DNA from: Hyperoplus lanceolatus
Lineage: Eukaryota > Chordata > Actinopteri > Uranoscopiformes > Ammodytidae
Assembly: GCA_026929865.2 (NCBI GenBank)
Contig: CM049400.1
Coordinates: 19,920,501 to 19,984,500 of the forward strand
DNA: 64,000 nt
Direction of reading: 5' to 3'
Below the pieces are notes generated by a model, which saw only the letters and a program-made list of their open reading frames with translations, had not been told where the DNA came from and made no database searches. A program made the translations under genes and the position numbers. How positions within the stretch are numbered: position 1 is the first letter of the stretch; each line of letters opens with the position of its first letter. Below, one piece after another: positions 24,901 through 37,500 of this stretch.

Positions 24901-27634
24901 TAATTAGAGCAGAGTGAACGATATGTTGTTGAGTTTTTCCTTTTGTACGTTTTCTTACCGTCTGATGGAGATATGCAAATCACTTCAGACCTTTACTCCA
25001 GCCACTTGAAACTCAGGATTTCCCGCTGAGTAAAACATGAATGCAGCTCTTCCAGAGAAGAGTTGTAAATGTCATTGTTTTTTAATAAAAACCACACTGT
25101 GCCACTTTTAAGTGAAATAAAAGATAAATCACAGCTGACATATATTTTTCTAATTGTTGCAGAGTGGGGGACAGGAAGCCGCATGGAGTAGCTTGAATTA
25201 TCAGTAATTAGAATATCGCTGTGCTTAATTACAAAAAGATTTTGATTGTCTGAGTTTCAGCAGAATGCCTTTTTTAGCTACTGTCTTCATACACATTTGT
25301 TTTTGAAGATTGGGAATGACAATTATGATAATGTGCATCGCAGCATGAAATGTTTTTGTCCAAGACAGGAAAATGAGACATGTTAAGTCCAGAGATTCTT
25401 TGAAAAATGCTAATTAAATATATTTTAACAATCTATTTTTCACTTTTCTTTTTTATTGCAATTGGAAAATGAAGCTATTTTATTGTAGGATTATTTTCAG
25501 AGTTCTGCTGTTCTGTTTGTTAATCACCATGCCAGAATAGGGGTTAAAAGTCAGGTATTTAGGTTTAAGCCAAGTAAAAATGTGCTGCTAATGTGAAAAA
25601 AATATAAATTTCTTTAATAAAGGGAAAATCTTTGTACCTATACACCTGTGGTTCAGCCTCATTCTGCAACTGGCCTCTGTAGGGGTTGATTGATTGATTT
25701 CTATTTGTGGATTTCAATTTTTAAATGCCACCAAATACATATATATATTTAAACAATAAAAATAAAGACAGGGACAGAATAAAATTGTCTACTGCAATTC
25801 ACTCTGGAACTTTGTTGGCCAACAAGATAAGTATTTCTCTCAAAAGAAATCCATTTTCGAGAAGAGACAATGGAAACAAACCTAAGTGCTTGTTTGAACC
25901 AACCCCATAAGGCTTCCAGAGAAACCACGGAGCCTAAGAAGCACTTTATTAGCCAGCAGGAGGGGGGGTCAGGAGGACCAGCCCTATCATTGATTGAGGT
26001 TGGAGGATGCATCCACAGCTGCACTTTCTCTAAATTTTATAAGAGTAAATATGCACCTTTGAAGTGGGGGGTGCCCAGGAGCACTCCTCTGCACAGATTG
26101 TGTGGGTTTCTGTGGGGAGCTGTAGTTACGGGAAAGATCAATGGACAGGGCATTAGGGGGGGAAGAGTACACTGCACTGTCCAGCCCTCCAGCCCACAGA
26201 ACAACTCCACAGCTCCTACATGGCCAGTGTTATTGAGCTCAAGGCAGTTTAATCCTCCACGCTGTTTTCTCAGACTGATAAAATACCAACCTTTCCGGCT
26301 GCAAAATGCATTGGAGAAAAAGATGAAATATACTACGAATTGTATATACAGTACAGCTAGAGTTTGGTTTATATTACTTTGCTGACACTTTTTCTCCTTG
26401 ACACATATAAACTTATGTTCTAGTCTGGATCTTGTTAAAAAGCTTTGCAGGTTGAGAGAAAATATACATTATATAACTGTCACTGCCTGAACAGACATTT
26501 TCACATCACTTTTTAAATGTATTGTATAAAATAATATAAGGATGGGACTCATGACACAATTCTTTTTAAAATAATCATAATCAATGGAGATTTTTAAAAC
26601 TAAAAAATATCCAATCATATTTTTGACTGGAATATTCCTGTCTACATAATTATTGACAGGAAAGCTCCTCCGTCCACTTTGTGAAAGCATGGAAAAACCC
26701 ATATCCGTCATGGTGCGGCTGGATGTGTGTACTTGTGGCAGGCATTAAGTGCATTATACTTGTGCTGAACACACATCTTCCATACTGTGGTTTGTAAAGA
26801 CAATGGAAAAGCCTTTTGGGGTAGCCACATTTCCAGATGAGGCTAATCTGCTCGTGGTTGGCTCAGAGTGATAAGTGAGCGACGATATTTAAGCCTTTTC
26901 TGTTCTACTCATTCCCAGTATAAAATATCTCAAACTCTGTGTTTATCAAATTCAAATATGAAGCAAACACAATACAGAATACACTTGAATAGTTAAAAAA
27001 ACAATGGCTGCTCTATAGGAAACAAATTGTTTCATTGACATTAAATCAATAGTCTAGTACAGAAATACAATGCTGTTTCCCGAGATGAGGACAAAACAAC
27101 AACGTGTATCTTCTCCTCAATGTGTCAGAATGTAGTGCCTCGTCGCTCCTAGGTGTCGCCGAGGTTTGTCTCCGAGATGCAGCCAGAGACAGTTAGCATT
27201 TACAACCCCTGTCACACTCCACAAAACAGTGTGTCACTCAAGCACAGCCTGTGTGGCAGCTCCGGCATTAATGGAGACGTTGACATCTTCCGACAGGGTG
27301 TTTATCTAATACTAATGCTAAGCAACCAGAGCGCCAGCCACCCCCACACGGAGCCATCAAACCCTGCCGGTGTCTGGCAATCACACTAGTTTGACCATTC
27401 ATCCCTCAAGACTTATACAATTCAGAACAATGGCTCTGCCACTGCTCAGTGTCATGTCTGGGTTGTTTTTTTTTATTATTCAGTCAGATATTTCTGACCG
27501 GCATCAATCTGATGGCCCAACTGCGTCACAGGTGCTCAAGACGAAGTAGGGTAAATGTATGAAATATTGCAGGAGGCATCTCCTGTGTGTGCTGACATGT
27601 ATCTCCAGCTCAGGGCCTCCTTTGTTATCCCTCC
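21989..27634. other. Non-coding stretch with possible conserved elements
   Basis: Begins with an 11-G run (21989-21999). The 22300-23300 part is complex, non-repetitive and mixed in composition, for example around 23050-23170 where ATTTTAATAGCTGCAATG follows a GC-balanced block. It resembles conserved non-coding DNA, but conservation cannot be judged from one sequence. 23930-24070 is strongly AT-rich. 24560-24585 is GA/TG-rich. No exon recognised. Confidence 0.4.
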
Positions 27635-27672
27635 CACACACACACACACGCACGCACGCACGCACACGCACA
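27635..27672. repeat. Compound (CA)n/(CGCA)n microsatellite
   Basis: CACACA passes into CGCACGCACGCACG and back into CA. It is separated by 27 bp of unique sequence from the longer CA run at 27700. Confidence 0.9.
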
Positions 27673-27698
27673 TGCATATACACAAATACAGAAATGCA

Positions 27699-27699
<1 letters not shown>

Positions 27700-27756
<57 letters not shown>
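27700..27756. repeat. (CA)n microsatellite, about 28 units
   Basis: Perfect CA run of 57 bp. Confidence 0.97.
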
Positions 27757-27759
<3 letters not shown>

Positions 27760-28255
27760 AACTGGCAAACTCAACAACATATAAAGAGACCTGCATCAAT
27801 TTAAAGCAACACTTTTGAAGACATATTTTAGGAATGTCTTTCTTTCTTGGAAATCCTTCCATTATATAGATAGTGTACATTGATGTTTTGTTATAATACT
27901 ATAAATTGGAATTTCTGTTCGAAAAATAAAGTTGTCAAGAAAACGCAGGTTGAAAGCCCATGAGAGCAAACGGTAGACTTACCACACTATGAAGTATACA
28001 ATGGACAAAAGGCCGCAAAAAAATCCTATATATTACTATATGTATGAGAAAATGATGATGGGTTCACAAAGTGTATGGAGCTATCTTTAGAGGATTGATT
28101 TCCCATACTGCCACGCAGTTGGCTGCATTTATATTCCATGCCTGTGGCTCTGTGACCCCTGGTTCTCCTTTGATGTGGCAGGCAGAAGCACAAAACCACG
28201 ATGAGGCAGAGAGAGAGAAGGCTGGGGGATAGCAAAAGGTGAAACAGTCCACAAT
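27757..28255. other. Non-coding stretch, no gene seen
   Basis: AT-rich to about 28060, then purine-rich toward the G-rich tract. A minus-strand frame of 140 codons crosses 28026-28448, but it is proline/serine-rich only because it reads the G-rich tract. It is not supported as a gene. Confidence 0.5.
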
Positions 28256-28311
28256 GGGAGGGAGTGAGGGGCGGGTTGGGGAGGGGGAGTGGGGGGGGGG
28301 GTGTTGGGGGT
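28256..28311 (+). other. G-rich tract, G-quadruplex candidate
   Basis: The plus strand has successive G blocks (GGGAGG, GAGGGGCGGG, TTGGGG, AGGGGG, then 11 G at 28291-28301, then GTGTTGGGGG) with loops of 1-5 bases. This satisfies the usual G3+N1-7 quadruplex pattern several times over. Confidence 0.7.
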
Positions 28312-28488
28312 GTAGAGAGATTTGTTCTTGAGGTGCAGGTTTCTACTATAGGGATGAGAGGACGGGGATGAGGGAGTGTGTTTAAAAAAAAGAAAAGACT
28401 GTCACAAGTTTGCAGGGGAGCGGCGCGAAAACCCAATGAAGCCATCATCTGACAGATCTGTGAGAGTTTGCAGTGAGGGGCGGGCTTC

Positions 28489-28515
28489 TGGTGGTGGTGG
28501 TGGTGGTGGTGGTGG
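28489..28515. repeat. (TGG)n microsatellite, 9 units
   Basis: Perfect TGG repeat of 27 bp followed by GTGGG. Confidence 0.95.
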
Positions 28516-28599
28516 GTGGGCAGAAAGGAAGCCGATGCTGAGAGGGGAAAGGGATCGAGGTGATGGTGGGGGGTTGTGAGAGGGCATGACGGTGGCGAG

Positions 28600-28860
28600 A
28601 GCTGATAGAGACGTCAGCGCCGCTTCAGTAATCTCACGACGGCTGGCCACAGCGAGGGGGCCATCGAAGGGGCCCGCGGGAGCACAGGCATGATAGAGCA
28701 GACCACCCCGACAACACTAGCAGGGGGCCCGGGCCAAGTGCGGACAAATCAAAAGCAGGGAAGAAGCAATTTTTTTTTTTTTTTGCGAAATTACAGAAAT
28801 CTCCATGGAAATTAGCATGAAACACTTTCTAATCTCTCGCTTTTCACCATGGACGATAGG
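28600..28860. promoter_or_regulatory. Candidate conserved non-coding element
   Basis: GC-rich sequence (28600-28745) passes through a T run into GAAATTACAGAAATCTCCAT and GGAAATTAGCATGAAAC. This unique, non-repetitive sequence with AT-homeodomain-like words is the style of vertebrate developmental enhancers. There is no open frame with coding character. Only a cross-species alignment could confirm it. Confidence 0.2.
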
Positions 28861-31690
28861 GGTCAGCGCTTCAAGTTCTCCTAGCCCCCTCGCTTTCTCT
28901 TTCTCTCTCGCCCCATCCCTAATTTCATTATTCCCTCTTGATTTTTCTTCTTCTTCTTCTCCCTCCTGCTTTTATTGTATGTGTACTCATTTTACTGACA
29001 CTCTGAAAAAAAAGTCCCTCCCTCACTGCACTCATATTCTTGCAACCATTCATTTGCTTGAACTCTTTTCATTGACCATAATTAAACGTTTAGATTTCAA
29101 AGGCAAATCAAGGGAGAGCCAAGGCATGCCCTCCGAGTGACACAGGATCAAGCTGTTGGGTGCTTTGGAAGCCTCCGATGGGGTGAATCCCCCAAGATGT
29201 GTCCTCTGCGCCCTTCCTTTCGTTCCTCGTGGTGTCTGTCAGAGCCTCAGAGCGCTGTTCAAATGAATGGGGAGGAGTGAGGCACCCCTAGTTGTGACCA
29301 TGCGGTTATTGGTAATCAACAGCATTTGCAGCAATACAATGACACACCGCATAAGCCGTAATTCTTCTCATCAGGATTGCTTTTCACGGCAACCACACAG
29401 GACGAAAAAGACACCTTTAGAAAAAAGTTGTGAAAGAGAACATTTTAGAATTGTCTGCAGTTTAGTTTGGGTCTTTTCATTTTTTTTGTTGAATTATTCT
29501 TGTTTGATCAATGAATGTGTGAAGTGCTACTGGGGATTTTCACGTTGGGAGCTTTTTAAAACTGGAAAAATAGTTTATGGAGATTAAAAAAAAAACATAT
29601 TGAAAAAATAATCCAGTTTGGACCCTAAAGGATTTACTAATTTATCGTAGATGTTGTTGTTTATTTATTATCAAATAATGTTATGAGTATAATGGAAAAA
29701 ACATATTTTTGGTTATATCTACCAAATTTAGTATAGCTTACAGATTTTTATTTTTATTTTATTTTCATTTTCCTTCCACGGCAACTCAGTGTTGTCCTAT
29801 TCCATGGTTGTGGTGAGATAATCAAACACAACTAAACAGAGCCACTCCTGCTTCACTGAAGCACTGACACAGAGAGCCAGACTTGGTTATTGTGCTGCAT
29901 GTAAATTGTTCTTGCTCGTATGTGCTGTTCAAGGTCGGACCGAGAATTTAACTTTTTGTTGGGTGAAAGAAAAAGAGGAACATCAGATTTTGGCAGGAGA
30001 GGGCAACACACTCAGGGTGAAGAGTGACAAAACGAAACAAAGCTTTACCTAACCTAACAACAGCAGATACATTCAATTGTGCTTCTTTCACATTCACTAT
30101 AAAATTGTCATTATGATTTTGGATGAATCATTTGATAAATTCTACAATTTCAAATGTTTTCCCGTCCCACTGCCTGACTATTGGGAGACGGCAAAGAGAG
30201 AACGGGTTGCCAGAAAATTCTATCGAGAGCATATCCAAAAGAGACCATGGTCTCTTGAAGCCTCAGTACAAACAGGAGCCAATGAACAAAAAAATTTAAT
30301 TGGGTCATCTTTCTGTCCTGTTGTACTTCAATATAGGAAAATAATTGCATTCAGTCACCAATGTTTCTGAAGATGACTAAACTGGTTTTGTAATTTTACT
30401 AAGCATTTGAAGTTTTTACACATCCAAATTCAATTAAATGCACAGGAAGATTCAGAATACAAAATCCAGGTTCTCTTGTCATTGTCATCCTGACGTGTTG
30501 GTTGAAGGATTTTAACTGAACTTACAATGTCAAATCACTTCCACACTTATTAAATGAAGGTGCGACTGAATTCACTAATAGGTACAGTAGACAAGCTAGA
30601 TAATAATGGGCATTAGGTTCTGAAAGTAAAATTGTGGCATTTGATTAGCATTACATTGTATGCTGATTCATGGGGACTGGCTACAGTGTTCCGGTGGTTG
30701 AGGACTTAATTAGAGTGCTTGCAGACTTGGCACATTGCAGTGGCAAGCAGCAGAAATGTGTGTACGATATAGAAACCTTTCTAACCTCTAGTTAAACCTT
30801 CTCTTCCATTCTTACAGTGTGCCCTCTAATTAAGACATGGAGTTGGATTGTCTAGTTGGAATTCAGTTTCTTTTCTATTTATTTTTTACTATTCACACGC
30901 AGTTATGCTAATTGCAACCATAGGAAATGTCTTGTTTTGTCAAATCATAATCTATTGTATTGCCTAACTAACATACAGTATGTCAAAGAAAAGTCTAAAA
31001 ACAATGATCAACTCTAAATATATGGAATTGTTGCACATTTTGTTAATGCACACTCATGTGTATGGGACATGTAAAACTCACAACATATTTTCTCTTTTAA
31101 ATTTGGATTGATTATAATTTATAGATAATAAAGAAACAAGTTGCATGATACATTTATACAGAATAATTTGTTTTAATGGTGCCTGAAGTTTTTTTTATAT
31201 ATAGTTTGCAAGCCATGGTGCAAATTGAATATGGTCTAATTTATCTAACTCTTTGGTTAATGTGTTCTAAAGGAATACAACAAGGACATACAGATATGAA
31301 GCTTGAAACCTCATTTAACCTAGATGGTTCCAACATTTGGCAGGGCCTGAGTGTACCTGCTCCTAGATGTTGTTCTGCCTGTAATAGATAGATGGCACTG
31401 CATCCAAGGTAGAGCAAAGGGCCAGAGACTTCTCTCTACCATATTTCAGGGTCTTACTCTCATTATCCATCTGAAAATTAACCTGTCAATTTATCAATCA
31501 ACACCATCTTGAGTTTTCTGCCTCTTTTTTAGCGACCAGCATTGCAACGGCACTGACTCACTGATAACCAGGATGTATGTGTTTGTTAGTGTAGTGAATG
31601 AGTGCATTATCTCTTAAATGACTGCTATGAATCACAATTGCTGCCAGACGGTTGATAAGAGGAAAAAAATACACAAACAATTTGATTTTA

Positions 31691-31692
<2 letters not shown>
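28861..31692. other. Non-coding stretch, no gene seen
   Basis: Pyrimidine-rich at 28870-28975 (CTTCTTCTTCTT included), then mainly AT-rich unique sequence. No exon, TIR pair or tRNA recognised. Confidence 0.5.

Positions 31693-31768
<76 letters not shown>
31693..31768. repeat. (GT)n microsatellite, about 34 units, with (AT)4 tail
   Basis: Perfect GT run 31693-31760 passing directly into ATATATAT. Confidence 0.97.
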
Positions 31769-34260
31769 TTTGTTTATGTATTCTTTTATGTTCGAGGAAA
31801 GTAAGGTCAGGGCCAGGCGGACGCTATTCCGGATTTGTTGAACACCAGTTTATTTTTTAAAAGTCCCAATCTAAGGCTGAATACTCCCATTCACTACCAG
31901 CACACTGAAAATAAAGCATTTAGATGACCAGCTTGTATGTTATTGAAAATACACACAGTTTGTTGCAATGTAATATTTTTATACCAACAAAAAAAACCTG
32001 AAGAAATACCAAGGTATGCAAAATGTATATATTAACAGAATTGTATCCATAATGGTTGAAATTAATAAAAGGTTGTTATAATAATATTATTGATACAATT
32101 GATAATACAATAATAATATAATATTATTGGACAATTATAGGTACCCATAATTAGTTTTATTAACAAAATCAAGCGGCTCCTTCAAAAATAAGGCCACTTT
32201 GCTCTTTTATTTATTATTTGAAAATCAATGTTAGATTGTTCACTGCAAATTTGATAACTTACTTTTAAAAAAATATATAATTTCAAGAAACAGTGAAGAA
32301 TTGCAAGTGTAAATATCAATATTTTAGTTCCAAATTGTTTCAAGGACATTACACTCATTGGTTAATTCTTCTCTATTGACTCTGGAGTTAATGTAACCTC
32401 TGCTCCTAGAAATATCTAGAAAAGAGGTGGATTGAAATATGTGTTTGCCTGCTCAGCATGCTACAGAGTTATAATAAGCACTGGGACATGTCTTTATCTC
32501 TAACTGGCTTATAACGTGATAAGCTAAACTAGACCCTCTAAATTCCCTACCAAGTGCAACCGCGGGTGGGGGACCTCAATTGCCTTAGTTCATTCTTCTT
32601 TTTCCCCGGTATTTTCCTCTTCTCTGTTCAGGTTATTAGCAGCTACATGACTGGATCGGCCGAAAAATGGAAGGACGCAAACAGGAACCAGATAGAGGTT
32701 GTGAATAGCGGGAGGGACTTTGCTCTTTCCAATTGTTGTTATTTGCAAATGGCCTTATTGTGTCGATGTGTCGGAGAGGAGGGGTCGCTAGTAGGGGAAA
32801 AATGGCGGAGAATATTTTAAAACGCTGACAAAAAGACGGGAGAAAAAAGGAACACAACATCTGGTAATTTGTTTCAGCAAGCTTAGCCTAATGATGTAAG
32901 CAGATTACTTTCCAACATAGTGGGAAAGGGGCATTGGGGGGCTTTTTTCCCTCTTTTAAATTTTTTTTTGTGCCCCTTATAGGTCTTCCCCCATTAAAGA
33001 TTGAGACGGAAGCCACTGCCCGTGTGCGCGGGTGGTTCATATTGGTGACTTTGTATTCTCTGCCATGCCATTTGATAATTCACATACTCAAGAAGTGGAT
33101 TTTGATCAGATCACTTATTTCCGTGGCACACAGTTGGGGGGCTGGGGGGCTTGTTTTTGCAGGCTGTTTTACCTCCTTAAAGGGAGGAACCTCCCTGACT
33201 GTCTGAGGTGGGATGTAAGCCCACTCGATGCTGCGGCTGCCCTTGGCCCTGATTTGCTCCCTCTCCTCGGAGAGCAGAGATCAGTGCTATGCCCGGATTG
33301 AAAAGGAGGGCAGGGACCCGGCGTGATGAAGGACACTGGCTCCCTGTCAATGTGTGGAGGAGACTGGAGGATGAAACACACCATTAAGACCAATTTGGAG
33401 TGTTGCTCTAAATTTCAGCAGGACTGATCGATCCTGACAGGAGGGCACCGTACCGCCTGCCAGATCACTTAAACCACTGCCCCTTGTCTCACGTTGCTTA
33501 ATGTCATGTCATTGGCTATCATTCCCAGCCCCGAACAAGTGAGCTGCTGGATATGGTTTCAATTACTACTTGTAGGATTACCTTTTTTTTTTACACATCA
33601 GTAATCAATGAGGATTTTGATAATGATGTCATAATGCAATCTCAGTATTGCATTCTGTTCTCTCTCTTTTTCCCCATTCCTCTATTCTTAATCCAAAGTG
33701 AAATCCTCTGAGACTAGCTGTCCTGTTGGTTTATTGATTTTCTTCCCCATGCTCTGAACATTGGACAGAAACTTGAGAAACAAGGTACAGGAAAGAGACT
33801 ATAGCTTACTCAAGGGCTTAAGCATCAGACAGGTAGTTTACATGATAATAACAACAACAAAAACGGTGGAAACAGTAAACATGTATTTATAATAGAACAT
33901 TATAAATAGAACATAAATGCTGCTCAAAGTGCTTGAAATAGAACAAAAAGACAACTCTGACAAAATAATGAAACAAATAAAGTAAAATGTATGATACGTA
34001 AACAGTTCCAGTAACACAGGAGAAATAAAACCAACTAAGATGAATGATAAAACATCAAATAAATTAGACAACACACATAGTAAAGTGAGATTTGAATAAA
34101 AATTTCTATATCGGTAATTATTCCAGCACCAGTTGCAATGAATGAGCATATGTTTTTTAGATATTTAAGGAAATATTTCCGGCTGTAAAAATAAACAAAT
34201 AGAAAGAATAGTGTCTGTTGTCATATGCAGAGTCCAACTTTAGGTTACACTGTGTATTAC
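31769..34260. other. Non-coding stretch; AT-rich inverted patch and possible conserved block
   Basis: 32070-32135 is an AT-only patch with inverted AATAATATTATT words. 32620-33170 is unique, GC-balanced sequence of conserved-element style, containing TTATTTGCAAATGG near 32740. 33840-34140 is A-rich with CTGCTCAAAGTGCTTGAAAT, which recalls the A-rich region of a common fish retroelement, but I cannot fix its family. No exon recognised. Confidence 0.4.

Positions 34261-34339
<79 letters not shown>
34261..34339. repeat. (TAT)n trinucleotide microsatellite, about 26 units
   Basis: Perfect TAT/ATT run of 79 bp directly next to an L2/MIR-like tail, a usual place for such runs to expand. Confidence 0.97.
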
Positions 34340-34512
34340 GCAGTGCTTTTCTCTGCCGGCGCTGACATTTTATATGCCATCTATTTATTAGTTGTGATGT
34401 CCATTGAGGCAGCTCAGGTTAAGTATCTTGCTCAGTGTCTGACTGGAGATATTGAACCCACAGCCCTCTTGTACCAAGTTCAGTTCCCTAACCACAACCA
34501 GTTTGCCCCTTT
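34340..34512. repeat. L2/MIR-like 3' tail fragment
   Basis: CATTGAGGCAGCTCAGGTTA, then AGTATCTTGCTCAGTGTCTG, then ATATTGAACCCACAGCCCTC and AGTTCCCTAACCACAACC follow the order of the conserved L2/MIR 3' region (GAGGTTAAGTAACTTGCTCA ... GATTCGAACCC ... CTAACCAC). Diverged, without coding capacity. Confidence 0.55.
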
Positions 34513-37500
34513 TGAAGGATGAGGTCTCAGGGAGAGTGCTGCTTTGTATACCACACAGACAGTGATCTGTTCTGTGTCTGATATCATGTTGCTCCATGTC
34601 ACTGACTGATGTTACCTGCACCCACCCCCCCTCATGATTAGATCCATGACTGCGTCTACAGTTCCCTTATAAAATCACTTCCTTTTATTTTAACCTCCCC
34701 AGACGCTCGGTCCTCAGTCGGCGAGAAAAGAGCGAGCGAGTGAATGAGTGAGAGGGGGGGGGGGTAAGTGAAGTTATTTTAAAGGGTGATATTGCCTCAT
34801 TGTGTGCTGTCATTCCATCCTTGACAAATGTTCCTCATCTGAGTTGGTGACATGCTCCACTGTATAAATGGGTTACGAGCTCCAATATAAGTTATGTAAG
34901 TCACAATCCTTTGAGACATCTGCTAAGCACATTCATATGTAATGAAACATAATGTAATAAAAATAATGGAGGCAAAATAGAAGATTTATCTCCCATTGTA
35001 AGCATCTTTGTTCAGCTTTATTGCAACCTTCCACCTGCGCCCTGACAACACAAGGATTTTTTGAAAATGGAGAGCTGTCATCGGTTGCAATATTTCTTAT
35101 CCACACAGTCAAGGGCCAGGCGCACTTGGTTACCCGTGAAAATATTTTCAGAATTATTTCCTGTCTTTCGTCATGATGGTCCTCATTTGATGACTATTTT
35201 TTGCAAAAAATATATATGAATACAATGTTTCTCTATCACTTAAATTATTTATATTAGCACTACAAATGCTAAATAATTTTTTTTTTCAGCTTTTAAATTT
35301 AGGATAAAATCTATAAGATAGTAAGTGGGCAATTCATGTAGAATAAAATAAGTTATGAAGAAAGAGATACAATATTTAAAAAAAAATCTAAACTAAACTT
35401 TAATGAATTAAATAGTGCTAAAAGGTATTAATGAAGTATTTTTTGTGCAGATTTTTAGATAGTGAGCTTGACATTTGATTTGGTCCATGATAAGGGAAGT
35501 GAATTACCAGCCCATTGTACCTTTAATGATTATGCCTGGTGCGTATCTTCAGGGGCTGTCTGTGCCACCAGCTGAGGCGTTAATACAAATATAGCAGATC
35601 ATTTGTGAACAAACCTGTTTTTAAGTGGATTTCGCCAAAAGTGTGACAGGCAGGTGGGGAAACATGGCAGAAGTAATTAGGTATTTGCTGTTACTGAACT
35701 ACCCTGAGAATTCAGCTTTTTCAGGTAACGCAACTTTTAAATCAGAGGATTGTGATGTTGGTCTATTTCCTTTTTCGGTTTATTTATTTTCTTATTTATT
35801 TATAATCCATATTTCCATCCATCCGTCTCTTCAATTCTGATAAAATTAACACAAGTGATTCTACAAAAAGAACATCTCGTTAAATTATCTCATTAGCTTT
35901 AGCTGTTTTCTTTAGTAAAAAAACAAAAAAAAACAGAAATAGTAGGGCAATTGATAAAGTCTAAGCCCCACCTTCACCGCCTCTCCATTTTGTAATCACA
36001 GGCAGTTTGGCAGCACAACGTAATTAGTTTGCACGCCAGATTTCCCATGAGTCCCAACCCAGCTCAAAGCCAATCCCTTCCTCATCAGCAGCCCAGAGAC
36101 TAAACACCTACTTTATCTGGTTCCCCCAAGGCTCTCCATCCACGGGGAGTCAGGGTGCCCTCAAAAACATTGCCAACGAGGGCTCCAATGCCTCCGGCTG
36201 TTATGGGTGAAACTTCAGATGGCAGATGGCACAGGGAAAGGGAAAAAGACCATATCTTTAAGGTTGAACTGCCAAACAAAAGTGGAACATCGTATCCTAG
36301 AGCCATACGTCCCAGGGCTGAGATTAAAGCATAAAATACATGTTTAGCGGAGCCACAAATGTCTTCATTTAAAAAAACGTAAGTGATCAAAGTGTCTGAT
36401 GTGTGGAGGCATGCTGCAGGGTATTTTCATGTTTTCACCAGTTGACAGTAACCACGGAAATGTTTCCCAGCTTGTTCAAATGCCATCATTGATAAACAGG
36501 ACAGCTGAAGTTGAGTGTCATTTATCACAACTGCTATCTGTTGTAAAATAGGATAGTGCTATGCCGCTTGTGCTTTTGGTTTATATCATATGTAAATCAC
36601 AACATGATCTCTCTACGTCTTACAATCTTTGTGACAGGGTCCTGTATTTAAAATACATCGTGAAGGCCAGTCCTTTTATCTTATCCAGTTCCCGCTTTTC
36701 ATTGTACGCATTTGTTGATATGCTAGATCTGAATTACCTCTGCCAGTCAACAGCAAGAAGTGATCGGGCAGTTTTTAATACCACTAGGCCCATCTGGGGA
36801 GAAGGACCCTTTTCATTCGACATACTTGGCTGCTTGTCGCCTCACCATAATGGGCACGTTGAACGAGCTCTGAAGCAATAGCCAATTAAATGCCTTGAAG
36901 GGGATGCCTCGAGGCCATGCATGAAAGGCTTCAGGTGTGAAATGCTTACTGTTTTTCAAGAGCGCTGCAAATGTTGGCTGCTTTCAAGTTTTTGCTATTG
37001 CCCTGCCGGCTTCCCCTTGCAGCCCACCCCGGCAGCCCTTCTCATGTGGAGGAGGGTAGAGGGTAGAGGTGATGGGCAAGAGAAGACCACTTAAGTACAA
37101 TTTTCTATTCAGCGTTCCAAACCTGTGCACTCTCATGTTTTTCACCGCGGCCTCGTAACGGCGAACAGAGTTTCAGATGATGCAGACAATAGCTTTTTAG
37201 CACACAATGGAGAGAAGAGGGAGAAGCTGAAGGGCAGACTGGGGGAAACATGGATGAGACAGAGTCTGTGCTGTGCGTGAATCCCAACCAGAGGCTGCGG
37301 TGGTTGGGTGACGGCAGGGGTTGGCTGGGAGGGGGCTTAAAAGGAGATGGATTGTTTGCTAATTGTGGTCATTTCTGACCAGAACATGACAGGTTCAATG
37401 ACTACTTTAATGCGTTATTGAATACAACAGAAACTTGAAATGCAATTGTGAGAGAAGCTTCTGTTTTAGTTGTTTGTTTTCAGCCCCTCCACAGGAGGGA

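Noticed and set aside
25870..26385. Plus-strand open frame of 171 codons
   Set aside because: No recognisable family or motif; the opposite strand is also partly open. Not enough to call a gene.
27635..27756. CRISPR-like regular spacing
   Set aside because: These are CA/CGCA microsatellites, with no spacers between defined repeats.
28026..28448. Proline/serine-rich 140-codon minus frame
   Set aside because: The composition comes from reading the complement of the G-rich tract.
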